Positions 24,103-39,100 of a stretch of 64,000 bases of DNA are shown piece after piece; positions within the stretch are counted from its first letter, which is position 1; each line of letters opens with the position of its first letter. Both the position numbers and the translations under genes were made by a program. The notes beneath the pieces were generated by a model. The model searched no databases. It was not told where the DNA came from and was given only the letters and a program-made list of their open reading frames with translations. Source of the stretch: Pachypanchax playfairii (lineage: Eukaryota > Chordata > Actinopteri > Cyprinodontiformes > Aplocheilidae); NCBI GenBank assembly GCA_006937955.1, contig SSNP01000084.1:1025090-1089089 (forward strand), written 5' to 3'.

Positions 24103-27100
24103 TTACGCAGTCACATTAGGGACACAATGCACAGCAGCGCTGGTGTCATGAGACAAATGGGACCCGGTGCTGGACTTAAACAGTCTTAGCTTCCCGTCCA
24201 GCGTTCCAGTTAACAGCTAGGAGAGGGAGAGAGAAGAGGAGTGACATCACATTCAGCTTTTCCTCTTGTGAATGAACTTTCCTAACACCCTTCTTTTTAT
24301 AACGCACTATTTAGAAGTGCAAGTTACACACTAATAGCTGACATGTGTCCTTGAAGGCGATAAGTACGAGACCGTTTGTTTCCAACTAAAATTCGTTATT
24401 TTTCATACCTGTCATTTATTCTAAAAAAATGATGCTGTCTGTTATACAACTTTGATAAATCAGACTTTCTAGTTAATTGTTTATAGACAAATAAGTAAAC
24501 TGATTTTGATCAAGCACACAAAGTCCAACTGCACTTTATTTCTTAACTTTCCATCAGCCAAAAGAGCAGCGAGGATGAGGAAGCATTACCTCAACACTTT
24601 CACAGCCAACAAACGTCAAGAGCTATAGGAAAGCTGCCATTTGGGTTTAGAGTGATAATTATACACATATTATAATCAGAAACAGCTCAAGAGCAGTCAA
24701 CAGAGTTAGGAAATACTGACAATGTTTTACCTATTTTTGAACAAATATAAAATAAGTTTTACCCGTTTAGAAAAACAAAACATTTATTGGTACTTTATTG
24801 CTTAAATGACTTCACACAACTTTGAAAATGAAAAGCATCTGGAAACAAACGTTTGTAAAAATGGTTTGGTAACATTCAGCTTTGATCAATATCCTTTATG
24901 GTGCTTTCAAAGACATTGTCTTAGTAAAAAACAACAACAGAATTATTAGCAAACAATGATTTTCCAGTGTGTGATAAAAAAAAACATTTGGATCAACAAT
25001 AGTCCAACATTCTTTTTTCCCCTCACGAACTAAAGCAGCTTTGTGTAGGAGAATCCTTTTACCAGCAAGTAAATGCCTGTGCTGGGAAAGGGAGTCACAC
25101 TAGTTGAGGTCTGTGGATGACTCAGGCATCATAAACTGGGATGGATTTAATCTGCCTTTGATGGGTAAAAGTTGCACCCTATTCTCTGGACACACAAAAG
25201 ATTTCTAAGTGGGAATGAAGACCAAACACACGGGGATTTCTTCAAAAAGGGCCAAGAAAACAAAAGTACATATTGTCTGTGTTAAATAATCTAACACCTC
25301 ATTTCTTCTACCTTTAATGATTCTTTATCATCAGCCTCAATCTGTAATTGTTAAATTCTGATAAAACTTAAAGGTTCAAAGGTCAGCCTTCTTTATTAGA
25401 TGTAAGCAAAACCATAGTTGCATAATTATTATATGAAAAAGTAATACAAGCTAAAAATGTTAGAGTTCTAGCACATTAAATGTCAGTAAACTTCAGCTTT
25501 GACTCTGTTGGACTGAAACAAAGGAACCGACTAGAACTGGAGGTTTTTTAGTGACCCTCAAGGTCAGATGTCAGAACTTGTTGTGGACTGATTTAATGCA
25601 GACATAAACAGCGGGGTCATGAAGAGCCATGACAAGTGAGTTATTAGGTTTTCCTCAATGGCACACTTCTAAGAAACACGTCTTATATGAGCTGGTTCTC
25701 AGTTTAAAGACTTATTAACACTGTTGGTTCAGCTCTTACATGTGTTCTCTTTTTAAAAAAAACATATGTTGTTCATTAATTTTAAATACTTTTGACCATG
25801 CGCAGGAAAGTATGTAAAAAATTTGGCTCCATTTTATTTTATTGCATTTTTCTATATCAAAGTCTAATTCAAAACTTTTCAGGAAGGAATTTAAAGTGAA
25901 ATCAGATTGACATTTTTCAAGGTCTGCTTGTTACATAATTTGAGTTATTATCAGCCATGATGGCTCAATATCCCAGCAAACCATAAATCAGTAGTTCAAA
26001 GCAGGAAAGAAGAAGAAGACATGCATGGAGGATTCATGTTTTTTTCTCAAAGACGGGCATGCTGGATTACAGAAAGTGTCTGTCGTTGTCTTCAAAAACA
26101 AAACTCAGCTTTTTTTCTATATGCTTGAAAAGTTTGCTCACATTTTATTAAAATTTTCTGGAACAACTAACAACATTCATTTATTATTATCTTTCCATAT
26201 ATTGTATTCAAATCAATCTGCAGTTAAAGGAAAGTATCTGCAAAAAATGACTGACAGTACAGTTTTAAACTGTTGAAAGAAAATATTCCAAAACTCATTC
26301 AAGAAGGTAATTCAACACAAAAATATTGTGTTACTTGTTCTCAGACAACTTAATATAAAATTTGGAAGAAGCACAAATGTAACTGGATGGTTGTAAAAAA
26401 GGGAAAAAGAGGAAGGTCACAGTACAGGTCAAAGCACAGAGAGACAGAAAATTGAGCAATATATATTGGAAATAGACATTCTTGCTTTTCATTTCAGTGG
26501 AAATTAAAGCCAAATGTAAAGAAAGAGAATTTATTGTTTCAGTACTGTAAGAAACTGGGATGAAAAAAGATTTAAATGTAGATAAGACTATTTGGAAATA
26601 TCATTAGGAGGCTGATGCATATTCCAATTTCTAAGTTACCATATGAATAGTGGAAAATTGATTTCCATATGTTGTTTTATTTTGTATTTCTAGCTGATTC
26701 AACCAAACACTGGAACATAACTCTGTTTGATTCTCCCTAAAGAAAAACAGAAAAGAACCCGTCTTTATCAGTAAAAATGTTTTTACACTGTTGTCTGTTT
26801 CTACCTTTAGCTCAAACATATGGAATCTTACACATCATGTTAAATCCCACCAAAGTTTACAACAGAACAGCGTGACCATAAAATCAAGACCCTTCCACAT
26901 TGAACTAAAGTCCTGAAAGAAAAAAGAAAAGAAGCCGAGTCATAGATCTGCCTCCTATATGATCTTTCAAGTATCAGGGTGGAAAATATCAATGAAAAAT
27001 GAGTGGAAAATATGCATTACATGATCTGTCTGTGTGTCTCACATCAGAAGGTTCTCATAGCAGCAAATATGGAGAACATCTGGCCCTGAAATGTAGCAAC

Positions 27101-30100
27101 ATGAAGGTGAATACAGGTTGTAGACAATTTTACCTAACAAACTATAAGAAATGTAGCACAGCAGACATTTTCCTAAGATAATTTAAACTTCAAGCAGGTT
27201 TGCAAATCTCTTTTTCTGACTGAAAAGTAAAAGTATAGAAAGATATTTTGTAGATTTAGTCACATATTCAATAAACCAGTTCAAGCCAAGGGGTGCATTC
27301 ACACCAGCCCTGTTTAGTCCGCTGGAATCCAACTCTTGATCATTTGCCCAGAAAGTCTGGTTCGTTTGGGGAGGTGTGAACGCGCAACCGAATTCTGATT
27401 CGGACCAAACAGCCAGACTCAAGTCCACCTAAAAACGTAGGTCTTGGTTCAACTGAACTGAACTCTGGAGTGGTTTGATTGCATGTGTGAATGCAACCGG
27501 ACCGAGACCGCACCAGAAGCAGGAAGCAGACTGTATTGCGCAGGGCATCCTGACTCGTTATCTGCTCATCCCATTGCTGCAAAATATTGATCTGGTACAT
27601 TTGCCAAACACAAAAGATCAATCCCAAAACCACCAGAATCTGCTGACACTCCATTTTTGTTTACATTTCATTGTAGAAGGAGACTCACAGCACTAGGAAG
27701 TGCAGTAACAACTACAAAAAAAGTAGTGCAGTAACACCACAGCGCCACTACAGGCGGGAATGTACACATGCCCCAAGCTTATTTAGTCCGTTTAATAAAG
27801 TGCAGTGTGAATTTAAACCTCACCGAATAAAAACAGCTACGATGTTGCAATTTTGGTCCCCAACTGAACCGAATCTACCCGATTATCAGGCGTGAATACA
27901 GTCTACATGTTGGTGAAGCAGCCTCATGGAACCACACTCAAAAATGGTCAAAAAATATGGCCTCACCTACTTTTATACACTGCACACAGTATCTGAGTAA
28001 ATCATCAAATTCCCACAGCAACATGTCAGTTCATAAAGGTTCTAAACAAAATTTTAACCTGGTTGGAACATTTAACCTGTTTTTATTATTGAGAGTTTGA
28101 TTTAAATATATGTTCTATCAAATAAACCAAAATGAACAGAAGAAGTAATGTAGAATATCAGACATGTGCTGACTGATGAGGTGTGTCTTCAAACTTTGCA
28201 GATCACTGTAGCCAATAAGTGGCTGTGAACCAAAGTTTCCAGTTGAAAAATAGAAAATCTGATCGTATCATTGCTGTGTTGAAAGGATTCTCTGAATGGA
28301 GTTACACTGATGGACATCCAAATGTAAAACATGTGCTTTGTGTCAGAAAGAGGGTAAACGAGTCTCAGAAGTCATGGAGAGGTTGTGATACAGCTGTAAA
28401 TTAGAAAACTATTTCAGAGCCGAATGTCTTTTTGTTTGTTTTTTTTAATGGCTTTTTAAAATGTAATAAAAAGCTGGAGTGATGTTGTTCAAGAAAACAA
28501 CAGTCTTTTATGGTTTTCTTTGCCAAATCTTCCTGAATTACTGGTGTTTACAAAGCTATCTGCCATTTCCTGTTAATGGAACTTTCCAGCCAATGATGCA
28601 AATGGATGAGAGCAGCAAACCTACAGATTTTTGGCAGGCTGGACTGGCAGATAATTGGACTACAAACAGGTCACCACCTGTTGAACTGGGAGATTTTAGG
28701 GGATTTTAAGAAAAAAAAATGAGAGAAAGTTAATCCTTTGAGGTTGTGTGCGTAAAAATTCAAGATACATTAGATTTGTTTTAACATGTAAAACGTAAAA
28801 CTGATAAGTGTGAAAAACTAATAGTGTTTTATGTGTAGTATATAATTTCTATAAATCTACTAAACCTTGGTGAAATTTATAATACTTGTTTTTTTTTTTT
28901 AAAGTAATGATGATAATATTTTAAAAGAAAACAACTTCTGTATTAAGAGCCAGTTACAAGCTTCTATGATAAAATCAGGTATGACGCTAGACTCTCAGAC
29001 CCTGGGACTCGACGGATTGTGCTGAACATTTCTCACCAAATTAACTACAATCTCTCTGTTTACTTTCACTTAAATAAACAAATGTCCATTTAACAGCCAT
29101 TAAAATCTACTCACATTTCCACATTGTGTGACATTCACTTCAACATAAAACTTCTGCTGAACATCTTCACCAGTTGTTCAGAAATGTTCCTCAGCAGAGG
29201 AGAAACAACACCTAGCTTGTGTAAGGGACCAGATTCAAGTCAAGTCAGTCAATGTGTTACATTTCTAGGCCTATGTGGAGAAAATTACAGTTATTAAACT
29301 GAAAGGACTGTTTATGTTGGAGATTTCACTCCTTCAGGTATTTAACTGGTGCTTTTTAAGAGCGTCACAGATTAGATCAGGGAAGGACACAGTATGTTTA
29401 TTTAAAGATGCTGTTCATATCTGTTCATCACTTAAAATAACAAAATTTCACTTTATGGATTTACAGACTTTTATTCTTGGTGCCGATTCGTAAAGCAGCT
29501 TTTTAAGCCTAATTGTTGTTTTTGCTACAGTATTTTTTTGGTGTTGATGCTCTGGAATGTGTACATTATCAGAGTTTTAAAGCCAGGAGGCAAGAAAAAG
29601 AAAACGTCTTGATCCATGATCAGCAATATGAAACACCAAAATGAAACCAACCTGCTATGACTTTGCTGTTAATTCCAGCTTCTGCTGCTGGACAGAGCTA
29701 AAACCTTTAAAAACCTTTGAAGTGACACCAAACACCATCTGATTACAGCCTTTATTGTTTTCCTTATAATCCCTTAGCCAAATATTGCGTATTTCATTTA
29801 ACAAAACCTATTTTTGTTACTAGAATTACTGTAAAACTTAACATCTTAAAAGCCCCCAAAAATCCAATTAATGACATCCATGAATGCAACAGCCACTTTA
29901 GATTCTATTCATGGTTTTTGCCTTCTTTTTTTTGGTTTCAAGCTCTTACTGTAAGTATAAAAACAATGTAGATTAAATCAATTTGAAGTAAAATTAAGTA
30001 ACATTGACTTGAAACAAATCTAGCAGTTTCACACGGAACAAAATACTAAATATACGGTATCTGCGAAATGATGAAGTAGTCACCGTGCAAATAATATGTG

Positions 30101-33100
30101 GGGGAGTTCATGAGATGAAATACAAGTGTGTTACTGAATTCTTTATGAAGATGTGTATATTTACCACCCTGAAAGTTTAACCACTCCTAACCTAGAGTCT
30201 AACTAAGCCCTGCTATGTGACCTGAGCCTCAGGACAGATCATTCCTTCTGTTCAAACGCTTGGACACAAATTCATTTTACCTCTTGCACCTACAATTCTT
30301 CAGCTTGACGTAGACTGAGAATGTAATTAACTGTGTTAAAATTTGGAGTCACACCTTCCGAACCCCAAAACAGATTTTCAAATATTTCTTAGTATTACAG
30401 ATACATTGACTTTCTACTAATTTTCTGATCAATTGCAGATAATAGCAAACAACAAAAAACAGCTATTTTATTAAGCTCACTTGTGTAAAAAGAATGACAA
30501 GAAAGTATATTGTGGAAGCTCCTTACCTCTGGTGTTGCTGGGTTGAAAGCTACACTGAGCACAGTGTCGGAGTGTCTCTGGAGTTTGTGGAGGTAGGTGC
30601 TACTATGAATGTCATAAATATAGGCCTAAAATGTAGGACATGCACACAAAAAATCATTAGTTGCTGCCACCCAGTAATGTACAAATATAATAAACGTGGA
30701 AAAAAGAGACAGAATAGGTTCTATATGATGCAGGTGAGAGTTCAAGGAGAAAAATGTGGTAAAAATGTAACAGTTTTACTTTGGAATTTATATTTAAAAA
30801 ATGCTTGAAAGAAACAACATAATCACGTCAATCTTTCTTTTAGCTTGAGTCAAAAGTTTTAAATGTCATTACTTAATTTTGTAAAATCCTAATGGAATGG
30901 TACCGTGTTATTTAACCACACCCTCCCACTCCAGCCAGAGAACTGGAGTCTACAAATCATTTACTCTTAGAGCATTTCTAGACTCAGAGCTGAGAAAACC
31001 TTTTTCAGTAATGGCCTCTAATCTGTGAACAACCCTCTTTCAAACAGCTGTTTCTCAGATTTATGGTTAGTTTGTTACACAGAGTAAAATACTTTATTTT
31101 CACAAGCTATTAGTTTTGGTTGAACAATATATCTTTATCTTTAACATATGTGTTAAATTAGATAATGTTGTACTTATAGAGAGATTATGAACATTTAACC
31201 TCTGATATTCATTTGTTAAACCCTTCTTCAGAGTTCTTTAAGCTTCCACTGTTTACACAGTTACTTTTTCCATTTTGAAGTTTTTGTTCTGTTGATAATT
31301 CAGTAACCACGACCACCAAATACAATCAATGTATTTTTCTCTACTGCACAAATAATTACTACACATTTGTTAAATTTGTGCACTCTGTTGATTAGCTGGA
31401 TAAAAATGAGCATAAAACAGCGTGCATGGAAAATCAGTCCGTTTTAAACAAATATGTTTGCTTTAGTGCCATGAACAGAGATAAAAATAGATGTGGGGAC
31501 ATCCATTAACAGACGATGAGCAAATTCCAGCAGCTGTTTTATATAATCGCTCTAAAAAAGACAAGCTGTATGAAGAGATTCTTGGAATGACTCCTGTCTA
31601 AGACACTGAAAGTGTGTGATGCCTAAAAAAGGTATGAACTACTTGGATAAATCCAAAATCTTTTCAAATTTGTTGAAACATACACATGGCCACATCTCTC
31701 AGGTTAGATAAAACAAACAATTGATGATGCAAAGTGGTAAAAACTGAATCCCTCAACAAATAAAACAGCTGTTATACTGCAGAAAAATTCAGAAATGGTG
31801 TAAAATAAGGTGATTGTATATAACAGTTTAAGACCGTATTACAATCATATTCCAGAAGAATTTCTTTTGGCTTATGTTTTTTCGGAAAACTGTAATATAA
31901 TCTAGGGAGTCCTTTTCGAACATTCACCTTCTTTTCCGTCATGATTGCTTTTTGATATATTAAGACAAGTACAAATGTGCATGGCTTACAGAAGTCCCAG
32001 GGCAGCTACAAATAAATACAATGTAGCACATCCCATATACTCTCCCAATTTCCAAGAAAATGATGGAGATGTCAGATCTCTACAGAGATATTCTAAAATG
32101 TCCATGCTGTGCTGAATCCTGTAATTAATGACAACTAGCAGAATGCATTTTTTAGTCCTTAGCTTTCAACAAACACATCAAGCAGGAGAAAAGAGATGGA
32201 TAGGAAAGAGGAGGCTGTCTTCTGGCTATGCTTTGAAAGCAAGTGTAAGGTACCGCAAGGAAAAGCGATTAAAAGGCGCAGCTTAGATGCTGAATTCAAT
32301 TTCTTTGCAATATTGCAGGAATCCAGATGAAAAATAGCCAATAAAAATGATCCTCACCCTAAATGGAGGTAAAACTATTAAAGATATCAGACTGTGTTGT
32401 ATTAGCAGTATGAACTTTGGTGATGAAGTTCAGCAGCAGGATATGAAAAAGCCGCAGTGCTACATGAGAGACGTCTCTGGCATTCAGACAGGAAGTTGAC
32501 AATTTGGAACAAAAAAGAAGATCTGAAAGGATAAAGATTAGATGGAGTGAAGGATGAGTAGATCTGTGAGGAGAACTGGAAGTTACGAGGAGGTAAGACT
32601 TTAAAGTGTTCTGTATATCAGTAGCTTGTACATGCAATCAGCCAAAAAAGCTGGATGAGAGCGGTTATAATACGGTCAGTGGAAAATTACCCATGTTGAA
32701 AATGTTAACTTAGAATTTGTATCTACCTTTTAAAACAGACACTGATCATCTTCTTTCTGCCCAAATCTAATGCCGGGTTCACACAGCAGAATTTTTGTGC
32801 TGATTTTTCCCCGATTTTCCTCTTCTGACAAGACCCGATTATCGGGGTGGCTCTTACTATAATCCTGTGAAAATTCCTGCTGTGTGTTGTGTGTTAAGAG
32901 CAACCTGGTCTGCTCGAAAGGACGTTTGATCGCAAATCGGGGATATCCAACATGTTGGATTGTCTTGGCCTGATATCACAGCGTGTGTGGTGAGCTGCAA
33001 GGAGAACCGAGCGTGCAGCCAGCTCATTGCAGTGTAGCCAATCAGAAAGCGAGGTGATGGGAGGCTTCTTCTTCTTCTTCTGAGGCTTTATGGCGTTTGT

Positions 33101-36100
33101 CAACTAGTGGCACACAGATTTCAACCAGAAGTCACACAGATTTTGCGAGTTTTTTTGGGGGAAAAATCTCTAAAGCGGGTGAAATCACTCCGTGTGTGGT
33201 GTGTGGCCACATGACATGATGAGATACAACACACGGTAGGTACAGAACAGATTATTTTTCGGTCTGTGTGCGGTCTGAAACTCTTGCAACACTGTTAAAA
33301 TCCTGCCATGTGAACCAGGCTTAAAGAAAATAATAAAAATCTCTATTTCTAACTTTTTTAAGTCTGAATATTCTCAGATGAAATTGCACCAGTATTGGCT
33401 TGAAACTTATCACAGCTTAAGAAAAGAAACCTTAATGACTCAGCTACTACACAAACCTTATAAGTGTCCTCAAAAGGTTACAGTTTGTCTGCATGAAAAG
33501 GATGAAACCAGTAATGTTCAAAATGCTAAATAACTTACGCATTTATCCTCTGAGCCACAGGCAATGAACCGTCCACACGGTGACACGGCTGAGGCGCACG
33601 GGTGGCAGCGATTTACATGGCTCTCGTAACGCCGTACACACCTGAGAAGGGAACGCACAGTTTACACAATAAACTAAAATGACCCAATGTGAGGCTTCAA
33701 ACCTCTGCAGGTTTTCTCAAACATTTGTTTTGGTACTTCTTTTGAATCGAAATGAATGTAAATCATGAAAATCATAAAGTCGAGTATCTTTATATCTTAC
33801 AAACATCAGAAGCAGCTGAGGACAAGCAGCTTGGTATGACTCAAGCTGAACACAGAAGTGAAGGAGAAGTAAACTATACACGGGACCCTTGTGCAACATT
33901 AATGGATTCACATTTGGTTTACAACAATGTGTAATGTCTTTGCAAGCTACAGCGAGATAAGCCAACATTCTTATACAGGATGACATGTTGGTAGGGCAGA
34001 ACTTTGACAGAATTTGGTAAAAGTATATATTTGCCATTCATGTGTTAAATTGCACTAAAAGTAGGTCGCTTTCACTAGCGACACAGAAACTTTCCATGAG
34101 AAAGACACAGAAAGTTTAAAATGTTAAGACTGACTGTTAATTTAGCTTAAAGTCTTTTTAAAGATTAACTAATCTGTAAAGCAAAATTTCTTTCTCATAA
34201 GATCTTTTTTTTTCTAATTTTATACATTTCTTTATATGCAAAAAGTAACATGCATCTAAAAAGTCTATAAAGTCTTGCATATCATATTATTAATTACAGT
34301 TTATTAAGATGTGCAAAAGTGAAAATGGGTCATAACCTAAAACTTGTGAAGCTAATCAAAAATGAATCATCAGTATATCTAAACATTGAGATTTAAAATA
34401 AAACTTATTGAAATCCCTTTTTATAAGGTCAGAGTAAAACCAAAAACTCATCTGATTTTCTAGGTCAAATGTGGATTTAATGTTTTGACTGAAGATGGAA
34501 AGATGCTGGCTTGAGTTGCACTAAGACACATTCTTCATGTTGCATGAGAGATGACTTGTGTGGAATTTTCCTGATGACAAACACAGACGGCATTAGAGGG
34601 TCTAATCCACCAAAGTGAGAGCCAACATGGTTACCGAATCCACCTAAATACTCAGTGTCAGTCAGTAAACTAATCAGCAGGCCAATCACACGCCATTATT
34701 CTGTAAATGTATGATTCGGAATATATTAGTTCATATTAATGCAGTTATTTTACATGTTTACATTGTTTATCAGGCATTTACCAAGTAACATTTTTAATAT
34801 AATAAATACCATGACTGTTACTGAAAGACAAACACAGATTTTTCTGTCAAGTAATTGCATGTTTTGTCAAATTTCTTTATAATAGAAAAAATGATTAAAG
34901 TTTTGTTTAAATTATATTTCATCATATCTGGTTTACTGTAACAAACAAGTAAGAAAATAAATAGATAAGTAATATGTACATCTACTTTAAGCTCGGGTAC
35001 TTTAGTAGTCGAGGTCCCTGACGTCGGCCTGCTTCCTGGTCCACATTCTGCTTTGTAGAGATGCTCCACCATCCTGAGTCTTACCATCAGCCCACAGCAA
35101 TTTCACGCCATCAAGCCTTTTCTCCAGCATTTCCCTGTCAGCCAGGATGACCTCCAGAGTTCCAGCTCTTCTCAAACTGTCTACAGTCTGACCTCCAGGG
35201 CTGCCAGCTGGCTAAGCTCTAAAGCAACTTCACTGCCCAGGGTGACCTCCAGAACCTCCTCCTCAAGCTGCCTCCCAGCCACCCACCAGACCAGGATCTC
35301 CATCAAGGACCCCGTGACATTCCGATATGTAATAGGAGTGACAAAAACTTTATTTTTGGACATTTCTTTGTTTTTTCAGGACTCTCTTTTGGTTTACCCT
35401 CCAGGGATTTTTCTGCTGCCTTAGTGGTTTGGCCATTAGTCTTCTTCAGACTCTATTTCAGATTTCTTTTTTATTCACTCCCACTTGTTTTCTTTTAAGA
35501 AAGAGAGAACAGAAACCTGTGTTTCGTACCCATTCTGGACGTTGTTTCTTTGGTTTTTGGACTCCTTGTGGTTCTTTTCACCACCATTATGACAAAATCT
35601 CACACAAAGCGAAACATTCATTTAGAAATTCTGTAACTCATTTTGTGGTGTAGCGACTTGGGAAAATATGACAAGCGCAGATAACATTTTTAAAAAACAT
35701 CCTTCACACGCATTCATGTGTTTCAACTCTGAGACTTTGAATCAGCGGAGGGATGTTTGATAACAAAACTCTTAACATAAAACAAAGTCACGAATGTTTA
35801 TCAGATGCCTATAAGGTTTTGACAGACTTTGGGATCAGGAGTTTGAAATGAAAAGCGTCTCAGACATGAAAGAATGCAGAATTTAATAATCTGTTTATCA
35901 GGCCAAAAAGAACAATCTGAGCTCCAAAAAGGTCTAAATGAATTATCTCTGCAAAGAACATCTGCTTCAGCTCTAAACTTTTAAAACTGAACAAGTGTCA
36001 GTTCAGTCATCAAGCAAGAATTATTTGAGTTTAAAAATTATTATATAATTTACGGATAAAGCCACTTTGTAGCAGATGGCTACAAAAGTTCAGAGTTATG

Positions 36101-39100
36101 AGATTTAAGATTTAAAAAGGCCATTTCATACACATTTCAAGACTTTGTGGTTAATTCTTAAGTATTAACCTGTAATATGAAACATTTTATATCTAAAAAA
36201 CGTCAGGAAACACTGATTAACAGACCTTTCAATCTGTCTGCATTAAAATTCGGGTGGTTCCAGCTGCTTCCGTTAGGCTGCTTCGGCAGCAGCTCGTTCA
36301 TATTCATTATTCAAATTTGTTGGACTCTGATTGGCTAACAAACTAGCCTATCAGAGCAAGGTATACCTTTTCCTGCCCCGCTGTGCATGGCAACGTCAGA
36401 CGTCATGTCTTCCTGTTTGCTACGTCTTATGCTACAGCTTTTAGCCAGCAGCATGCTAGGCGTGGTTTCAACTGCAGGAGCTGATGAATACTAACAAACA
36501 AAGGAGTTGTGATGAAACAGATACAGGCCGTTCGAACTCGGGTTTTATCACCACCTGCGTAGTTTGAGAGATTTAAACTGAAAGAGAAGTTGAGAAAGGC
36601 CTCTTTAAAGAAACTAAATCAGAACTGCATTTAACCATAAGAACCTTTAACCTTTTAACCATAAGAAGTGATTCTGAATTTTAACAATTTATCTTTATAC
36701 AAACCTCGGGGTGCGAAGGTCCCAGAGCTTCACACCGTCCGTGACTGCGCTGGAGATGAAAAGGTTGTAGGACTCAGGAGTCTGTGTACTGAAGGCAGAT
36801 GCCTTTAAAATACATAAAAAGGATGTTCAATTAAAAGATGTTCGGTTCACCAGCATTTAGTAATTTGTTGTTACAGGTTTTATATTATCACAGCTTCAAT
36901 GCTTTAATCTGGGAAGTCAAGTCAAGTTTATTTATAAAACACTTTAACACACAGCATGACATCTGACCAAAGTGCTGTACAGGAGATCAAGAAATAAAGT
37001 AAAATAGAACACAATGAAAGAACAAAGTACACCAGAAAATGACAAGTCAGAGGTTTAAGGTCAGTCAGTAATCATCTATACACACTTTTCCTATTCAGGG
37101 TCACTTGGAGCTGCCTGTCTCCAGCAATTATTAGGTGAGAGGCGGGGTCACACCTGGACAGGTTGCTAATATATCACAGGGCCACATAGAGACATACAAC
37201 CATTCACACACAATGATAGCAAGTTAATCTATCATTCATGTGTTTGGTCTGTGGGAAGAAGGTGGAGACCCTGGAGAAAACCCACTCATGCACAGGGAGA
37301 ACATGCAAACTTCATGCAGCATGGTTCTGGCCTGGTTTCAACCCCAGGACCTTCTTGCTGCAAGGCAGCAGTGCTACCAGCTGCACCACCGTGCAGCCAT
37401 GTCAACAATTCTTTGAAACGTCAACATTTCAAAGAAATAAAATACTTTACGAGTGACTGCATTTCAATATTATTTACCTTTTACACATTGTGTTGAATTT
37501 TAGAAACAATCATGAGTTGAAATGAAAGGCATCGTAATCACACTGAGGCAGGAAACACAGTCGGAATTGAAGCAAAATTTCTTGTTAATTTGTGGCCCTT
37601 TCCATCTTTTATGCATCCCACTGAATGAGGCCCCAACATTTCCACGTCATGTCTACACATAAATTCCATTTATGACTTCCAAACTGAGTTATCAGATGAT
37701 ATAGTTAAACATCTGAGTGAGAGGAGAGAGAGCGCAGCTGTGGGGTGTTTTTTGTTTAGATTTCCATTAGGAGTGTGAGAACAGGAGTTTGAGAGGGCAT
37801 TTCCAGTTCTATTTTCCGAGAAGTCCTCCGCTCTGATGAGTTCCAGGTGAAATTCGCAGAGGAGTCGATGGAAACTTTAAGTGGGAAAAGCTGCCTCTAA
37901 AGCGGCAGTTCCTGATGTTCGGTGTGGACGAAAAAAGCAAAAACGGGAAGAGAACGGTGATCTTATGAGCGCAGTGTCTAGGAAGGAGCAACCCCTCTGC
38001 TCTACAGCATACAGAGGCCCTCGGGCTCTTAGACAGAGAGCTCCTCATTGATACAATAGACCAGCTGAAACAACACACCACAGGCTTTCCATACTACACA
38101 GCACGCAAAAGCTGGCACAACAAAGAGCAGGCACATCTGGGCTAAAAGAAGATAGCCTGAGTCAATAGCAGCTGAAAGGGTTAATGCATTTCTTCCACAC
38201 CAGTAGCTGCAGTGGATCCAGCTAATCCAAACTGTTCCAAGAATCAAACAAGCAGAAATGATTCAAGGGTCACTGAGCACAAGAACAACATGTTGAATAA
38301 GGCTCTGTGATGGATTTCAATACTTTTTATAGTTGCTGTCACAATATAATTTATATCTTCAGATAAATCAGGATCTAAAATCTTCAACAAAATAATGTGG
38401 TAGACATACAAAACAAACTAGAATCTATGTATGTTTTTGTATTTTGTAATAGTTTTTGTAACAATACAGTTGCTGTTTACTTGTTAAACGTTGGAAAATT
38501 GGAGCATCATGGTCCAAGACAGTGATGGAGGAGAAAGCCCATTTAAACCCGAACATCACCATCAGCAGTGACGGTCTTAATCCTGATACAGCGGTAACTT
38601 ACATACTTATGGGAATGATGGTGATATGTATGTCCAGTCTGGCTGTCATGGAAACTTTTGGGTAACCAACACGTTAGTTTTTAAAGTATGACCTTTTCAT
38701 TCACACCACAAACTAACAATCTAGTTTCCTCAAAAACAGTTTGCGGCTTATGTAACTCATTAAAAAAAAGCTTGCTGACGTCTTATGTAATTCTATGATA
38801 TCTGCCAAATAGATCCATTAAGAAGATGGAAGATAGGGCTCGCACTACTAATTGATGCCAATTCAAGCAGATTCTTTGCTCTGTGGGTTAGTCCTACACG
38901 TCAATCAGTCTGTGGGTGAAAGGATGAAACCTTTATCCATTTACAAAGAATGAGGTTTATGAAGATATTTGTTCAAACTACTAACAAAAAAATCTTTTTA
39001 AAGTAGATTTTTAAAGTCCTGCTAAGATGTTAATTATTGACATTCAGTTTTACAGTGCACTGATACATTAACTGCACATTATTTCTATGTTTAGTCCATG

